Part shown: positions 46,614 through 57,751 of the stretch, one piece after another
How the letters are laid out: each line of letters starts with the position of its first letter
Position numbering within the stretch: position 1 is the stretch's first letter
Assembly (NCBI RefSeq): GCF_000002985.6
Contig: NC_003280.10
Coordinates: 13,202,501-13,266,500, forward strand
Source: Caenorhabditis elegans
Taxonomy: Eukaryota > Nematoda > Chromadorea > Rhabditida > Rhabditidae
DNA: 64,000 nt
Direction of reading: 5' to 3'
The notes under the pieces: generated by a model
Databases searched by the model: none
What the model saw: the letters and a program-made list of their open reading frames with translations, nothing else
What the model was told of the DNA's origin: nothing
Program-made: the position numbers and the translations under genes

Positions 46614-47382
46614 GTAAGTCTAATATTGAACATTGTGACGTGACTAAAAATCGGCAAAAAATAATGAAAATAAAATTTATTTCATTACAGCAAAATGGAA
46701 AATCCGAATGGAAATCCAAATGCCGAGCTTCCGAATCAGCACCCACCAGAATGTCCCCCAAATCGTCAAGATCGCCTTCAATACGCTCTCACTATCAAAC
46801 GCATCAGAAATGAGAGGTATAAAAATAAAACGAAAATTAATTGCGAATTGACAAAATGTTCATTTTAGATACCATCCAATCGAGAAACAGGAAGAAAATC
46901 GAGAGATACCAATCCGCCAAATTAATTAAAATGATTTCATTCAGTAAGAGAATCAGAGAATTATAAAATTAATTAACTCAAGAATTTTCAGTCAGAAGAC
47001 CAGGATAGAGTCGGCGAACTACCTGAGAGTCAGAAATACCCACGAGAAGAGAACACTCGAAAACGATGGTTACAATACCAACAGCATTGTCAGAAAATCG
47101 GTCAAAAAAATCGGTCAGAAAATTGTCAAAAAATACGATCGTCATTTTCTTGATCATCAACACCCCGGTTTCGCAATCATATAACTCGATAGCAGAATTA
47201 CACCTCGTGAGTAAATAAATAATTAAAAAAGTGATTAAAAAACTCTAAAAAATTAAATAAAAAATATTCGACTTTGAGAAATGGCAAAATTTCAGCAAAT
47301 CGCCAAAAGACCACCGACTGTGGTCATCGAACAAGAAGTTCCAGCGAAACCAGCTCAAATTCAAGCTTCATCAACCATCTGA
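46614..47382 (+). other. Possible small multi-exon gene in the leader
   Basis: An intron-like segment (GTAAGT donor at 46614, TTACAG acceptor ending 46690) precedes an ATG at 46695. Exons 46695-46816 and 46869-46929 then give a 60-residue polar peptide (MENPNGNPNAELPNQHPPEC at its start). Further exon-like pieces at about 46992-47206 and 47296-47382 have good splice borders (TTTTCAG; CTC/GTGAG; TTTCAG). Their frames do not connect cleanly to the first peptide, so alternative start use or decay is likely. One frame of the later pair has a short hydrophobic stretch (NTIVIFLIINTP). No family is recognised. Confidence 0.35.
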
Positions 47383-49448
47383 GTAATACCAACGACGATG
47401 AGCCAGAAATGTCGTTAACTGATGAATAACCAACGAAGAGAAATATTATACCCTCGTTTAAAATTATTAATGATTCCCCGCCATACCCTCTAGACACATG
47501 TCAGTCCCTCAAGGACACCCATTGAGCTAAAAGCTCCCGAATAAATTCGAATTCATTGAAAAATGTGTACTATTGTTGAAATATCGTAAGAAAATCTAAG
47601 AATCGGGAAAAAGAGAAAAGGAATAATTGATAATATTAAGAACGAATCTCAAATAGTTGAATAAAAATTAATTTAATCATAAAGGTCACAAATAAAATCT
47701 ATTACTTGGATATAGAATAGAAAGGAAGTGAGTGAACATTGAATACTGAAAGAGGAAGTACCGTAGTAAACAGAAGTCAGAGGTTTCAGAAAATAGAAAA
47801 GTTGCGAAGAGCAGACAACCTGAAATAAAGTTCTGAAATACCTGAAAGTAAAAAGTTATGATCGAATCTGAAATCAAAAAGGAAATACTACGGTAGATAA
47901 GATCGTCAAAGTACAAAGTTCACTAAATACTGAAAGGAAATACCAACAGATTACACTCTCATTATAGGAAAAATTTATCTTGGAAAAGAAAAGTTCTCCA
48001 ATTAAATTATGTAACATACGAATATTATAGTACATGTTCCAGAATGAGATTAGTAGAACACCCGAATATGTCTTGCAGACGCCCCCTCAACAGCTCAAAG
48101 GAGCTGGAGAGAGAGTTTTCAAATCTAAGGCATTGAGATAAGAAAACTTTTCGTCCGGACTAGGTATTGTTCTTTTTATCATGTCCTTATCAGCGAAAGT
48201 ACTCCGTGACAGGAAGACAAAACATGATTCGCTCCGGCACACCACCGGAGAAGTCAATCTTTGGAAGAATGTCAAGCTGAATAAGGAGATTATATACAAA
48301 GGATACTCGGAAAATGTTACACAGAAACACATTTACGAGGAGCGAAAACGACATGTATATGATTAATCTTGCACAAGGTTCATGATAAAACATAGAAGGT
48401 AGTGCTTAAGAAAACTAACTATGGCTAATACAATTCAAATATGTAAAGACACAACAGTTCTATAACACCATCAGAACATTCAGAGCTCGAATCGTTCATC
48501 ATAAAGCCTAGAACTGGTATAATGATTTAAAGGATTGATTGATCACTGTGATAAAAATACGCAGACGATTAAATGAACCAACGGCAGCATTGAGATAGAC
48601 TTCGGTATCACCCACTGTCTCAAAGCACATCCCGATCCAGCAGATATGAAAAACGGCAGCAATGAGATAGACCTCGACATCACCCACTGTCTCAGAGCAC
48701 ATCCCGACTAAAGAAATATGATAGACCACGAATATGATTCAAGCTAGACCACGGTTACTCTAAAACGAACACAAACCCACTACTTGAATTTCCACTATCA
48801 GACCGGAGACCACAGCTACTCGGATCAATCATACCATCATAATCTTTGAAAATCAAGTACAGTGTTACTAAAAATACATGAGTATTTATGAGGAGAAGTG
48901 ATGTAAAACGAAATGTGCAAAGTCATACGCGAAGTTACAAATCAACCACGGTAACCAATCAACCAAGTGGACCACGGTAGTTACAAACAAAACGTCAATC
49001 CCACTGCTTGGATGAAGAATCAAAACAATCAAATCGAAAAACCCATGATTCTGTAACATATATTTGACTAAGCACAGAAATTTGTAGATCAAGGGAGCTT
49101 GATCCACATACGAATGAAATATCACACGGAAGAAAACTACCTCAACTGAGTAATAAGATCAGCTCATTTGAGAGACTCCGCTGAAATTCAGTGTTAAAAA
49201 TTGATCAGATCAATAAAGATTCACCACGAATTCTATGATTACAAATACATGAGATGTCAAAATTCCTCATTATACAATACCAAACAAATATTCTAATACA
49301 CCTCTATTTCTACTTGTTTAGAATACTATCCAATATCGTATCATCGAATACTATCGTATCCATACACCCTATTTTCTCACAGTCGTACATTACTACAATA
49401 TGTTACGTTCAGGGTCATCTACAATCATCTTTATTGCATCTTCGGACG
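47383..49448. other. Retroelement leader with a 72-bp tandem duplication
   Basis: 48581-48724 is a two-copy tandem repeat with period 72 (ACGGCAGCATTGAGATAGAC / ACGGCAGCAATGAGATAGAC). As 72 is a multiple of three, it encodes a 24-residue repeat in several frames, so neither strand can be preferred. A 61-codon frame (48181-48366) is the longest + strand candidate with a normal ATG, unsupported otherwise. The rest shows no gene. Confidence 0.45.
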
Positions 49449-49556
49449 ATGTCAGGAGACGAAGCTACATCTAGAACCTCGAGTCCAGATCGAGGAAATG
49501 TCTCTGATGAGACACAACAACCAATAACCACGGTCCGTGGCCACCCGGCCAATTAG
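49449..49556 (+). other. Short ORF overlapping the gag start, possible displaced gag N-terminus
   Basis: The 35-residue frame starting MSGDEATSRTSSPDRGNVSD overlaps the upstream extension of the gag frame in a different register. It may be a leader ORF, or the original gag N-terminus separated by one frameshift. Its acidic, Ser/Thr-rich composition is compatible with either. Confidence 0.4.
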
Positions 49557-49560
49557 CGCC

Positions 49561-51942
49561 ATGGTTACCAGAATCCTAAGATCGAAAGAAGATCTATTCC
49601 AAAAATCGAAGAACCTCTTCGAAAAAATTGGTGACACCACGTCACCAATTTCCCCAACCGATCTGATCAACATTGATCAGCACGTCATCAAACTCTCGAA
49701 TCTAGAGCTAAAAATCGGGAAAGTTCCGAATTACATCGAAGACCGCTTCAATTTACCTGAGTTCATCAACCATCCTCTGATGGACGGGATGAGAGCCGAG
49801 GCTAAGAATGAAATTGAACGCCTTGATGCCGTTAGAGTCTTAATGAAAATTAAGCAAGACATCGACTTGTTCAAAAACGAGCTCAACCATCATAATTTTA
49901 CCATCAGCCCATCCGAGGAAGACGTCGCCTTGACTGAAGACGAAACAAACGTCGAAATTGAGGAGGATGATCTCGAGGTGAAGCACGATCAAAGATCGAG
50001 TACCAGCAGTAATTACCAGTCTACATCTTCGGTTATAAATACCAACGCTACTGCAAATCTCGAAAATGATCAAAGAGACGAGATCGAGAAACTCAAAGCC
50101 GAAATCGCTCGTCAAACCGAGAAGCTGATGACAGCTGAGCAAGCATTGAAAGAAAGTGAGAAAGCAGCAGCTGAAAAAGAACGGATCTCCATGGATCTCT
50201 TTGAAACCGAGAAGAGATCGATCGTTCAAAGTGAAAGAGCAGATCAGGAGAAAAATCTCAAAGCTGCTAAAAAGGCTAGCCAACGCGAAGTTGAAAAACT
50301 TCAACAAGAGAAAATGACTGCCGAAAATCGAGCCCAAGAATTAAATGATAAACTCAAAGTTGCCAAGGAATTTACCATCGAATCATCCAAATTTCCAAAC
50401 ACAGTTCACAGGGATTCCACCCATTCCGAACTACCACCAATTTCCCGAATTATTACCCCATCTGATTCTATTCCAAAAGCAACTGAGACCCAAATTCTAG
50501 GGCAAGTGACAAATACCACCGTCACCCACGAGTCTAATCAGCCCCAATTAGATTCTGTGGTAAAAACTATGGAACAAATCGTTCTCGGAGTTTCAAAACT
50601 GGTTGCCATAAACGACGATTCTCATACCGCAATTATGCAAGAATTATACAATCGCGAAGATCAGAGATCTCAAAACGCTAGAGATAATGTGATCAAGCAG
50701 AAATCGTCAGAAATTACCCAACCAGACATTCGAAACATCCACAAACTGCTCATAACCTTCAGCGGAGAAGAGCAAGAAGATTTCGACTTCTTCTATGAAA
50801 ACTTCAAGGAAACAGTTCTCAAGAACAATAACTTCACCAACCACGCAAAATATCTTATTCTTAAACAACACGTTAAAGGATCAGCCAGTGATTACCTTCA
50901 GAAAAACGACGATTATGCCCAAGCTGTAGAGCTATCTCTCAAAGAGCTCAAAGCAGTCTATGGTCAAGAAGAAGATAGTTTAGATCTTCACGAAAAGCTT
51001 CTATCTCTCCCATTCGATCAGTACGACTGGCAAGAGATGATCAAAGATCTGTCAAGACACAGAAGCGTAGTTTACCAGCTGATTAATAAGAAAATGAACG
51101 TGGACGATATCAGAACGATTTCCCCCTTCCTCGCTAAATTACCAACATCGATCAAGGACGAACTAGCCAAATCTACGAGAAAAGGTCTCGAACAATTCAA
51201 ATGGCTAGAAATTCATGATATGGTAGCCGAATGTATCGATACCATCAAAGCAAGATCCAAACTTGATCGAGGAGCAGTTTCAGCCAATGAAATTCCAAGA
51301 AATAAAAATTCCATCTTCCTTACCTACAATAATGGTCAAAAAGGAAATGATAATCAAAGAACTAACAATTACACAAAATACCAGTACAAACCTCCTCAAA
51401 AGAACGAGAAAGAATCTAACAAACCATATCGAATCCCTGAAACAGGAGAAATTGTCGAATCATATTACAAACCGAAAAATCAAGGTCCTAATATGCGCAT
51501 CATCCAATTCACCTTTCCGTTCAACCAGCCAGAAAGCAATGTACAGTGTATGGCATGCATGGGTCCACACAAATCTATGAGATGCACACTCTCGAGCAAA
51601 CAGTTCAGAGAAGTAATTCGAGAAAAGAAACTCTGCGCCAATTGTCTCAATCCACATCACGACATCGAAAAGTGCAGAAGCTACAGATCCTGTGCATATT
51701 GCATGGGAAAACATCATTCAGGAGCATGTCCAAAAAAAGAGTACTATAGAGATCCCGATAACTATCCAGAAGAAGCAGATCCTATCGTCTGGAAAGAACC
51801 AGTTAATAGAATAAATTTTTTATTTCGAGGCCAACGGAGCCAGCAATTCCGCGGGCAACAAACCAATCGCCAACAATCCAATGGGTACCAAAATAACGGT
51901 CCACAATACCGTAACCCACAGTCTACTTCCAACTCCCAATAA
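49561..51942 (+). CDS. Gag polyprotein of the BEL/Pao element (open)
   Basis: The frame from the ATG at 49561 is open for 793 residues. Residues about 1-110 are helical. A long charged coiled coil follows at about residues 170-275 (IEKLKAEIARQTEKLM and later heptads). At nt 50740-51010 is the Pao-type gag core (LLITFSGEEQEDFDFFYENF ... YLILKQHVKGSASDYL), matching what is known as DUF1759. At nt 51547-51733 are three zinc knuckles (CMACMGPHKSMRC, CANCLNPHH, CAYCMGKHH). The C-terminus is Gln/Asn/Ser-rich. Gag would assemble a particle and bind element RNA. The frame ends 62 nt inside pol, which is one base ahead in register. BEL elements usually have a single gag-pol frame, so this is either programmed +1 shifting or an indel. 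No internal stop is present. Confidence 0.9.
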   Translation: MVTRILRSKEDLFQKSKNLFEKIGDTTSPISPTDLINIDQHVIKLSNLELKIGKVPNYIEDRFNLPEFINHPLMDGMRAEAKNEIERLDAVRVLMKIKQDIDLFKNELNHHNFTISPSEEDVALTEDETNVEIEEDDLEVKHDQRSSTSSNYQSTSSVINTNATANLENDQRDEIEKLKAEIARQTEKLMTAEQALKESEKAAAEKERISMDLFETEKRSIVQSERADQEKNLKAAKKASQREVEKLQQEKMTAENRAQELNDKLKVAKEFTIESSKFPNTVHRDSTHSELPPISRIITPSDSIPKATETQILGQVTNTTVTHESNQPQLDSVVKTMEQIVLGVSKLVAINDDSHTAIMQELYNREDQRSQNARDNVIKQKSSEITQPDIRNIHKLLITFSGEEQEDFDFFYENFKETVLKNNNFTNHAKYLILKQHVKGSASDYLQKNDDYAQAVELSLKELKAVYGQEEDSLDLHEKLLSLPFDQYDWQEMIKDLSRHRSVVYQLINKKMNVDDIRTISPFLAKLPTSIKDELAKSTRKGLEQFKWLEIHDMVAECIDTIKARSKLDRGAVSANEIPRNKNSIFLTYNNGQKGNDNQRTNNYTKYQYKPPQKNEKESNKPYRIPETGEIVESYYKPKNQGPNMRIIQFTFPFNQPESNVQCMACMGPHKSMRCTLSSKQFREVIREKKLCANCLNPHHDIEKCRSYRSCAYCMGKHHSGACPKKEYYRDPDNYPEEADPIVWKEPVNRINFLFRGQRSQQFRGQQTNRQQSNGYQNNGPQYRNPQSTSNSQ

Positions 51943-54900
51943 TTCTCATTCTAAGGCAGGCACGGGATCAAAAATGAAGATTCGCGTGCCACCCACTGAC
52001 TTGCCAACAGAAATCGCTTCAAATTGTTCTAATAATCCCAATGTTTGCTCTGAAAATACCAATCTCACACAGTTTCAAAAATACCATCCAAATACCCACG
52101 TTAGTCTTAATAATCATTCCAACTTTGCCCAAAATTGTCCAAGTGATAATTGCTGTACCGAAACCAACGCGTTCATAAATACCATCAACAATTCTCAAAT
52201 TTTCAACCATGTTGCAACATCTGAATCTTATTCCGACAAAGATTACAGATTACCATTCATGTGTGTATACACTGCTGACGGCGAGCCGATCAGAGTCTTA
52301 GTTGATTCTGGCGCTAACCTATCCATTATCGATCATGGATCAGCACAACGAATTGGTCTGAAAATTTTGAAAACAACGCAACTTTCCATCACCGGCTACA
52401 GTAATACCATCACTTCCCAATCCAATATATACCATCTAAGTCTGAAATCCACAGACTCGAAGAGCCCATTCGAAATGCATATCGCAGGGACTCCACATTT
52501 ACCAAAAACACCATTCATGTGTCCAAAACTTAATCTAGAAGATCTGAATTATCTCAAATCGAAAAAATTCAATGTCGATAAAATCAAACAGTACAGACAT
52601 CATAACGGAATACCAATTGATATGATCATAGGTACTGACATCATTCCATGGTTTAAGTGTTCTCATCATTCCAATCAAATCATATTACCGTCCAAGAGAC
52701 TCATCGAAACCACACCATTCGGAATCCTAGTACATCCAACTCCCGACATTGCATTATTATTCAGAGCTTCCAATTCGCTCAACCATCATATCCAAGTGGA
52801 CACACACGAATTTCACGCGATGACATTGCTAGAATATACCGATCCCAATGATCAGAAACTAGCAAATACCATCGAACAAATGTGGAATCTCGAAAACCTC
52901 GGAATTGAAAACGTCCAAATCAATGAGATTACGAAAAAAGACACTCGTGATCTAATGAAAGAATTCATCGACAACCTTCAATTCAATTCCGATGGCAACG
53001 TTGAAGTTCTATTACCATTCAATGGAAATGAGAAACGTCTCGGTTCCAACTTGAACGTTGCGATCAAGCGATTAGCATCAACAGTGAGCACTTTGAGAAG
53101 TGGAAATAAACTTACAACCGAGTATGATAAGATCCTCCAAGATCAGTTAGAATCAGGAATTATCGAAGAAGTCACAGGAGAAATGGAACCCGAAAATGTG
53201 CTACTTAATTATTTACCTCATCGCGTTGTTGTAAAAGAATCATCTAATACAACCAAACTGAGAATCGTTTATGACGGCTCCAGTCACGCAAAAGGAGTAC
53301 CATCAGTCAATGATGCACTTTTCCCAGGACCATCTACCCTCCAACCTATTCCAGGAATCATTATGCGAGCTCGAACGCACAAATATCTAGTCATCGCAGA
53401 TGTGGAAAAGCATTCCACCAAGTTCGCCTTAATCCGATTCATCGAGATGTAACTCGATTCCTGTGGCTCAAAGATATCAATGGTTATGTATCTCGCGAGA
53501 ACATTCGAATCTTTCGTTTTACTCGCATCCCATTCGGTCTAACATCCAGTCCTTTCTTGCTCCAAGGAACTATCACCTACTTCCTGGAAAAGAATCCAGA
53601 CCCACTCAATCGACTTATTCTCGAAAATCTCTACGTCGATAATTCACTTATGTATACCAATGACAAAAATCAAATCCCTTATCTAATTTCTGAATCAAAG
53701 AAAAGATTTCAAGATATGCACATGAATCTTCGAGAATATATTACCAATGTGGGAGAAGAAATGGACAAAATTTCCGAAAAAGACAAAGCAAAAGACCATA
53801 AAATCAAAATGTTAGGCTATGATTGGGATTCTATCGGAGATACCTTCATTATCAAAATCGTTCGACCTGACGAGGATCATCCAACCAAACGCGAAGTAGC
53901 ATCGAAAATGGCTGCAACATTTGATCCATTAGGGCTGGTTACCCCAATTATCGTACATTTCAAGCTTCTCATACAGCAAATCTGGGAATCCAAAGTGACC
54001 TGGAAGACAAAAATTCCAGGCAAACTTTTGACGGCCTGGAAGAAAATCAAAGAAATGTATCGAGACGATAAAATTACAGTCCCAAGACAATTGACAAATG
54101 ACTATGACTATGAGTCTGTGAACATTCTAGTATTCTCAGATGCTTCCAAAGATATCTATGCAACTACTATTTATTTGCAATATCAATATAAAGACAAACC
54201 ACCAGTCATTCAATTGTTAACCAGCAAAAATAAGATCAAACCAGCAAATTGTAATACCCTCACGATTCCAAAAATGGAACTTCTCGCCATCAATATTGGA
54301 GCAAATCTTGCTTATTCCACTAGTGAACAGCTTCGTCTAGACGTTGCAGAAGTTATCTTCTTCACTGATAGTTCGTGCGCCTCGTACTGGATTTTATCCA
54401 ACAAAACCACAAGACAATGGGTTTCAAATCGAGTCGAAACAATCTATCAAGTGAAAGAGAAATTCGCGACAGATGGAATCACATCATCTTTCCGTCACTG
54501 TCCCACGAAAGACAATCCAGCTGATATCGCAACTCGAGGAATGAGCACCAACGAATTACAAAACTGCTCCTTTTGGTTTAATGGTCCAGAGTTTCTGAAA
54601 GAACCTCCGGAAAATTGGCCAAGAAAAGTCGAACGTTCCCCAGAAAGCGTGAAGGAATTCAAAGAAATTGTACATTCCGAAATCATAGATCCCAAAACCA
54701 AAAAACCCAAGAAATCAATGCTTCCGAAGCTTGAAAAAACAACTGAAAGTGAATCTCTCACTATTCTATTAATGGATCTAAATACAAAAGGAAAGTCAAT
54801 CGTACCATTTCAAAAATACAATTCAATGCGAAAGCTAGTCACACGGTCCAAACCACATTGAAAGTCTTCGCTAAAATGCGAAGGAGCATCTCAAAAATTA

Positions 54901-56743
54901 GAGAATGGGATACCTACCTGATGCAAGAGTTCTGCAAAATTGATACCAATTCGATTCTAAGACAACGCCAGATGGCAAGAACGTCATCCAGCAACACTAT
55001 GGAGAACTCGAAGCAGAAGGCATCTCATTCCCAGCTAACCTGAACATTTACACCGATAAAGACGGCTTAAAGCGTATCCGAAAAAGAGTGAAGTCCTCAG
55101 TCCTCCCAGCAGAAGCACATGAACCTATTGTGATTCACAACAAGCACGTCCTAGCAGAGTTGATTATGAGAGAGACCCATGAAATCAATGGCCATCTACC
55201 AGAATTATACACTCAAAAGGCTGCAAGTTTGAAGTATTGGATCCTCTGTGCAGGAACAGTTGCTGCAAAAGTCATCAGATCTTGTGTTGTATGCCAAAAG
55301 GTGAACGCAAAACCTTTCAAATACCCACATGCAAAGATCTTACCAGGCTGCAGAACTGAACCATCAACACCATTCCAACATGTTGGATTAGACTACCTTG
55401 GACCAATCGCTTACAAAAACAAGGATACTCATTTCAAAGCCTATGTACTGATCTATACGTGCCTAGTCACTCGAGCTGCGAAGCTAGAGCTTATTCCAGA
55501 TGGAACTACCGCAAGATTTATTGAAAGTCTCGGTATTATTTTCAACCGAGTCGGAGTTCCAGAAACTATCTATTCGGATAATGCCCAAACCTTCCTTCTT
55601 GGAGAAAAGATTCTCAGCGAAGATGTGAATTCAGATATTACCTCCGAAACTCTTACAAGCTTTCTAGCTACAAAAGACATTGAGTTCAGACATATTACCC
55701 CCTTAGCTCCATGGCAAGGTGGAATTTATGAAAGACTTGTCGGTCTTGTGAAAGCTCAAATCATCAAAGCAATCGGAAAAAATATCCTCGATTTTCATTC
55801 GCTAAGATACGTATTATCAGGCGCAGAAGCCATGATCAACAGCAGACCTTTAACACCAAATCCAAACAGTCCAGACGACATGATCGCAATCAGACCACAA
55901 GATTTCCTGAATCCAGGAGTTCTTCTCGAAGTTCCGAAAAACAGCATTCGTTTTGATCCTACCAGATCAAACACAGAACAAAGAACTCGAGATCACTTGA
56001 ACAAATTGGAAGGAGTCTTAAATGAATTGTGGAAACTCTGGTCTCTAAGATACCTATCTACTCTTCGTGAACTCAAGCACAAAAACAAAAAGTGTTCCAC
56101 GTTGTTGCCAAAAATAGGTCAAGTTGTGTTAATCGTCACAGATCTAGTTAGCAGGCATAAATGACCACTTGGAAAAATTACTGAATTACTACCATCAAAG
56201 AGCACAGGTGAAATTCGGTCGGTAATGGTGAAAGTGAGAGGGACTACCATCAAGCGGACTATTTGTCAGCTTATCCCACTCGAAGTTGAAGAACACCACC
56301 TGGACCACGACAACGACCTACACCCACCCACGCCATCGATTGAAGAAGAAGACGACCCGGACGACAAGTCCTCTCCTCTTCCATTACCACCTTCACCCGC
56401 TCATATTCAGCAACTTCCGAGCAATCTCGCTCCGAAACTTTCACAAACTAAAGCTCAAGAAGCCAAAAACTCTAACGACACCAATATCCAAAATTTGTCT
56501 AGAGATATAAATGTACCAAGAGATACCAACAAACATCAGACTGAAGTCGAGGATTGTTACGCAGAATACAAAGATCCAGTAGTACCAGAACCAATGGACT
56601 TTGGAAAAATCCAACTTCCAGAGCGCCGAACTCGCGAATACCTCTCGAGGAAAGCAAAATTGGCTGAAAAGAACTACGTACATTATTTATCTAATGAATG
56701 TTCACACAGAAGTCATGACGTAGTTGTCAACCAATTCCGGTGA
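51881..56743 (+). pseudogene. Broken BEL/Pao pol: protease, reverse transcriptase, RNase H, integrase
   Basis: Segments: 51881-53452 (protease with VDSGANLSIID, then RT start with TKLRIVYDGSS and LVIADVEK); 53453-54861 in the next register (RT with FGLTSSPF and LYVDN; RNase H with FSDAS, IPKMELLA, FFTDSS and NPADIATRG); about 54862-54960 in a third register; about 54960-56161 (integrase, HHCC zinc finger ending CVVCQK, then Asp in GLDYLGP, Asp in YSDNAQTF, Glu in GIYERL); 56165-56743 (C-terminal tail ending inside repeat S). Lesions: a one-base deletion directly after LVIADVEK near 53410, two further register changes near 54840 and 54960, and an in-frame TGA at 56162-56164. All catalytic residues are individually recognisable, so decay is recent. 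The element cannot make a full Pol from this copy. Confidence 0.9.
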
Positions 56744-56945
56744 AATCCACACGTTCCATTTTCCCAACGTGTTGATATTTATTAAGTTCGTTAGATATAA
56801 TTCCTAAATAACCGTTTTGTACCATCCTTAGTCTAAATGACACCTTATACCATCATATTCGTCTGCAGAGGGTTTAACACCATCTATTGAGAACCTTTAA
56901 TACCATCCTTTATTGTTCTTGAATGTATTTCCCTCTTTTTACTTG
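56715..56945 (+). repeat. Right copy of the 231-bp terminal direct repeat (S)
   Basis: It starts ATGACGTAGTTGTCAACC and ends CCCTCTTTTTACTTG. The pol frame runs 29 nt into it before its stop codon. No clear polypurine tract precedes it (CACACAGAAGTC). It is followed by arm B, which has an AATAAA and a GGGAGAGAGAGAGAGGGACC tract near 57078-57097. Confidence 0.93.
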
Positions 56946-57141
56946 TTTTATCCTATTTAGAGTCCTGCTCTACCCACACGGGAGAGGTTGTATAATAAAT
57001 AGGTTTTTGAGTATTACTTTGTTCGTATTACACCGCTTATCTCACATAATTCAGATGCTTTACTGGGACACACGGGGAGAGAGAGAGAGGGACCGGAGAC
57101 GTGATCGATACCGACTACTACCATCCTACACGGCCTCCACA

Positions 57142-57545
57142 TCAATTCTAAAAAACAGATTTTTTTCGAAAGTTTAAGTAATATCCGCGGAAAAATTCAA
57201 TTTTGGACATTTCTATTATCTTTTTTTTAAACATGTATTTCAGTTGATAGAAGACTCAAAATTATAATGCTCGTAATTATTTTTAATTGTTTTTTGTCTT
57301 AGAATCAATTCTAAAAAACAGATTTTTTTCGAAAGTTTAAGTAATATCCGCGGAAAAAATTCAATTTTGGACATTTCTATTATCTTTTTTTTAAAACATG
57401 TATTTCAGTGAATAGAAGACTCAAAATTATAATGCTCGTAATTATTTATAAGTGTGTGTTGTCTCAGAATCAATTCTAAAAAACAGATTTTTTTCGAAAG
57501 TTTAAGTAATATCCGCGGAAAAAATTCAATTTTGGATATTTCTGT
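57142..57545. repeat. 165-bp tandem repeat array, right block
   Basis: It resumes with TCAATTCTAAAAAACAG, the point at which the left block was cut. The TATAATGCTCG marker recurs at about 57263 and 57428 (165 bp apart). Units are hybrids of the left-block types (AATATCCGCGGAAAAAATTC with TTTTGGACATT), so the A/B alternation is not kept here. Confidence 0.92.
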
Positions 57546-57751
57546 ATGTTTATATTCTGAATCAGATCTTTTTCTCGGACATAATTGGTGTTCTGTATTC
57601 ACTTATGATACGTTCGACTGCGTACATTGGCCAAGAGTGTTCTAGTAAGAGAATTTCATTTAGAATGTGAACAATTTGGGTAATTGGAAAGTGTCTTCGG
57701 GAATCTTTATACATCCGACAAATTCGAGTATGTTTATATTCTGAATCAATA
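57543..57751. repeat. Permuted copy of a ~150-bp repeat found at 61745-61892
   Basis: 57543-57651 matches the second half of 61745-61892 (TATGTTTATATTCTGAATCA through TTGGCCAAGAGTGTTCTAGT). 57686-57751 matches its first half plus overlap (AAGTGTCTTCGGGAATCTTT through ATTCTGAATCA). The two halves are in reversed order relative to the distal copy. Confidence 0.85.

Larger units (their letters stand above)
42073..57141 (+). mobile_element. ~15.07-kb BEL/Pao-type LTR retroelement with atypical ends and a long 5' leader
   Basis: The element starts TGTTGTCG and ends CTCCACA, and is flanked by TCAAT at 42068-42072 and 57142-57146, inside the 165-bp array. In order: left arm A (42073-42404), 231-bp repeat S (42405-42635), spliced accessory gene (42930-45144), leader with short exon-like ORFs (to 49448), gag (49561-51942), broken pol (51881-56743), second S (56715-56945), right arm B (56946-57141 with a poly(A)-type AATAAA near 56992). 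The BEL/Pao assignment rests on the Gag fold region, a DSGA protease, the A17-like RT/RNase H and the integrase HHCC and DDE residues. Arms A and B are not repeated at the opposite end, which is not the standard LTR organisation. No primer-binding site or polypurine tract is obvious. Confidence 0.85.

Noticed and set aside
48508..48729. Minus-strand frame with a 24-residue internal repeat
   Set aside because: The repeat comes from the 72-bp DNA tandem duplication, which is in frame on both strands; there is no other support.
49840..50337. 165-codon minus-strand frame opposite gag
   Set aside because: It is the antisense shadow of the gag coiled coil.
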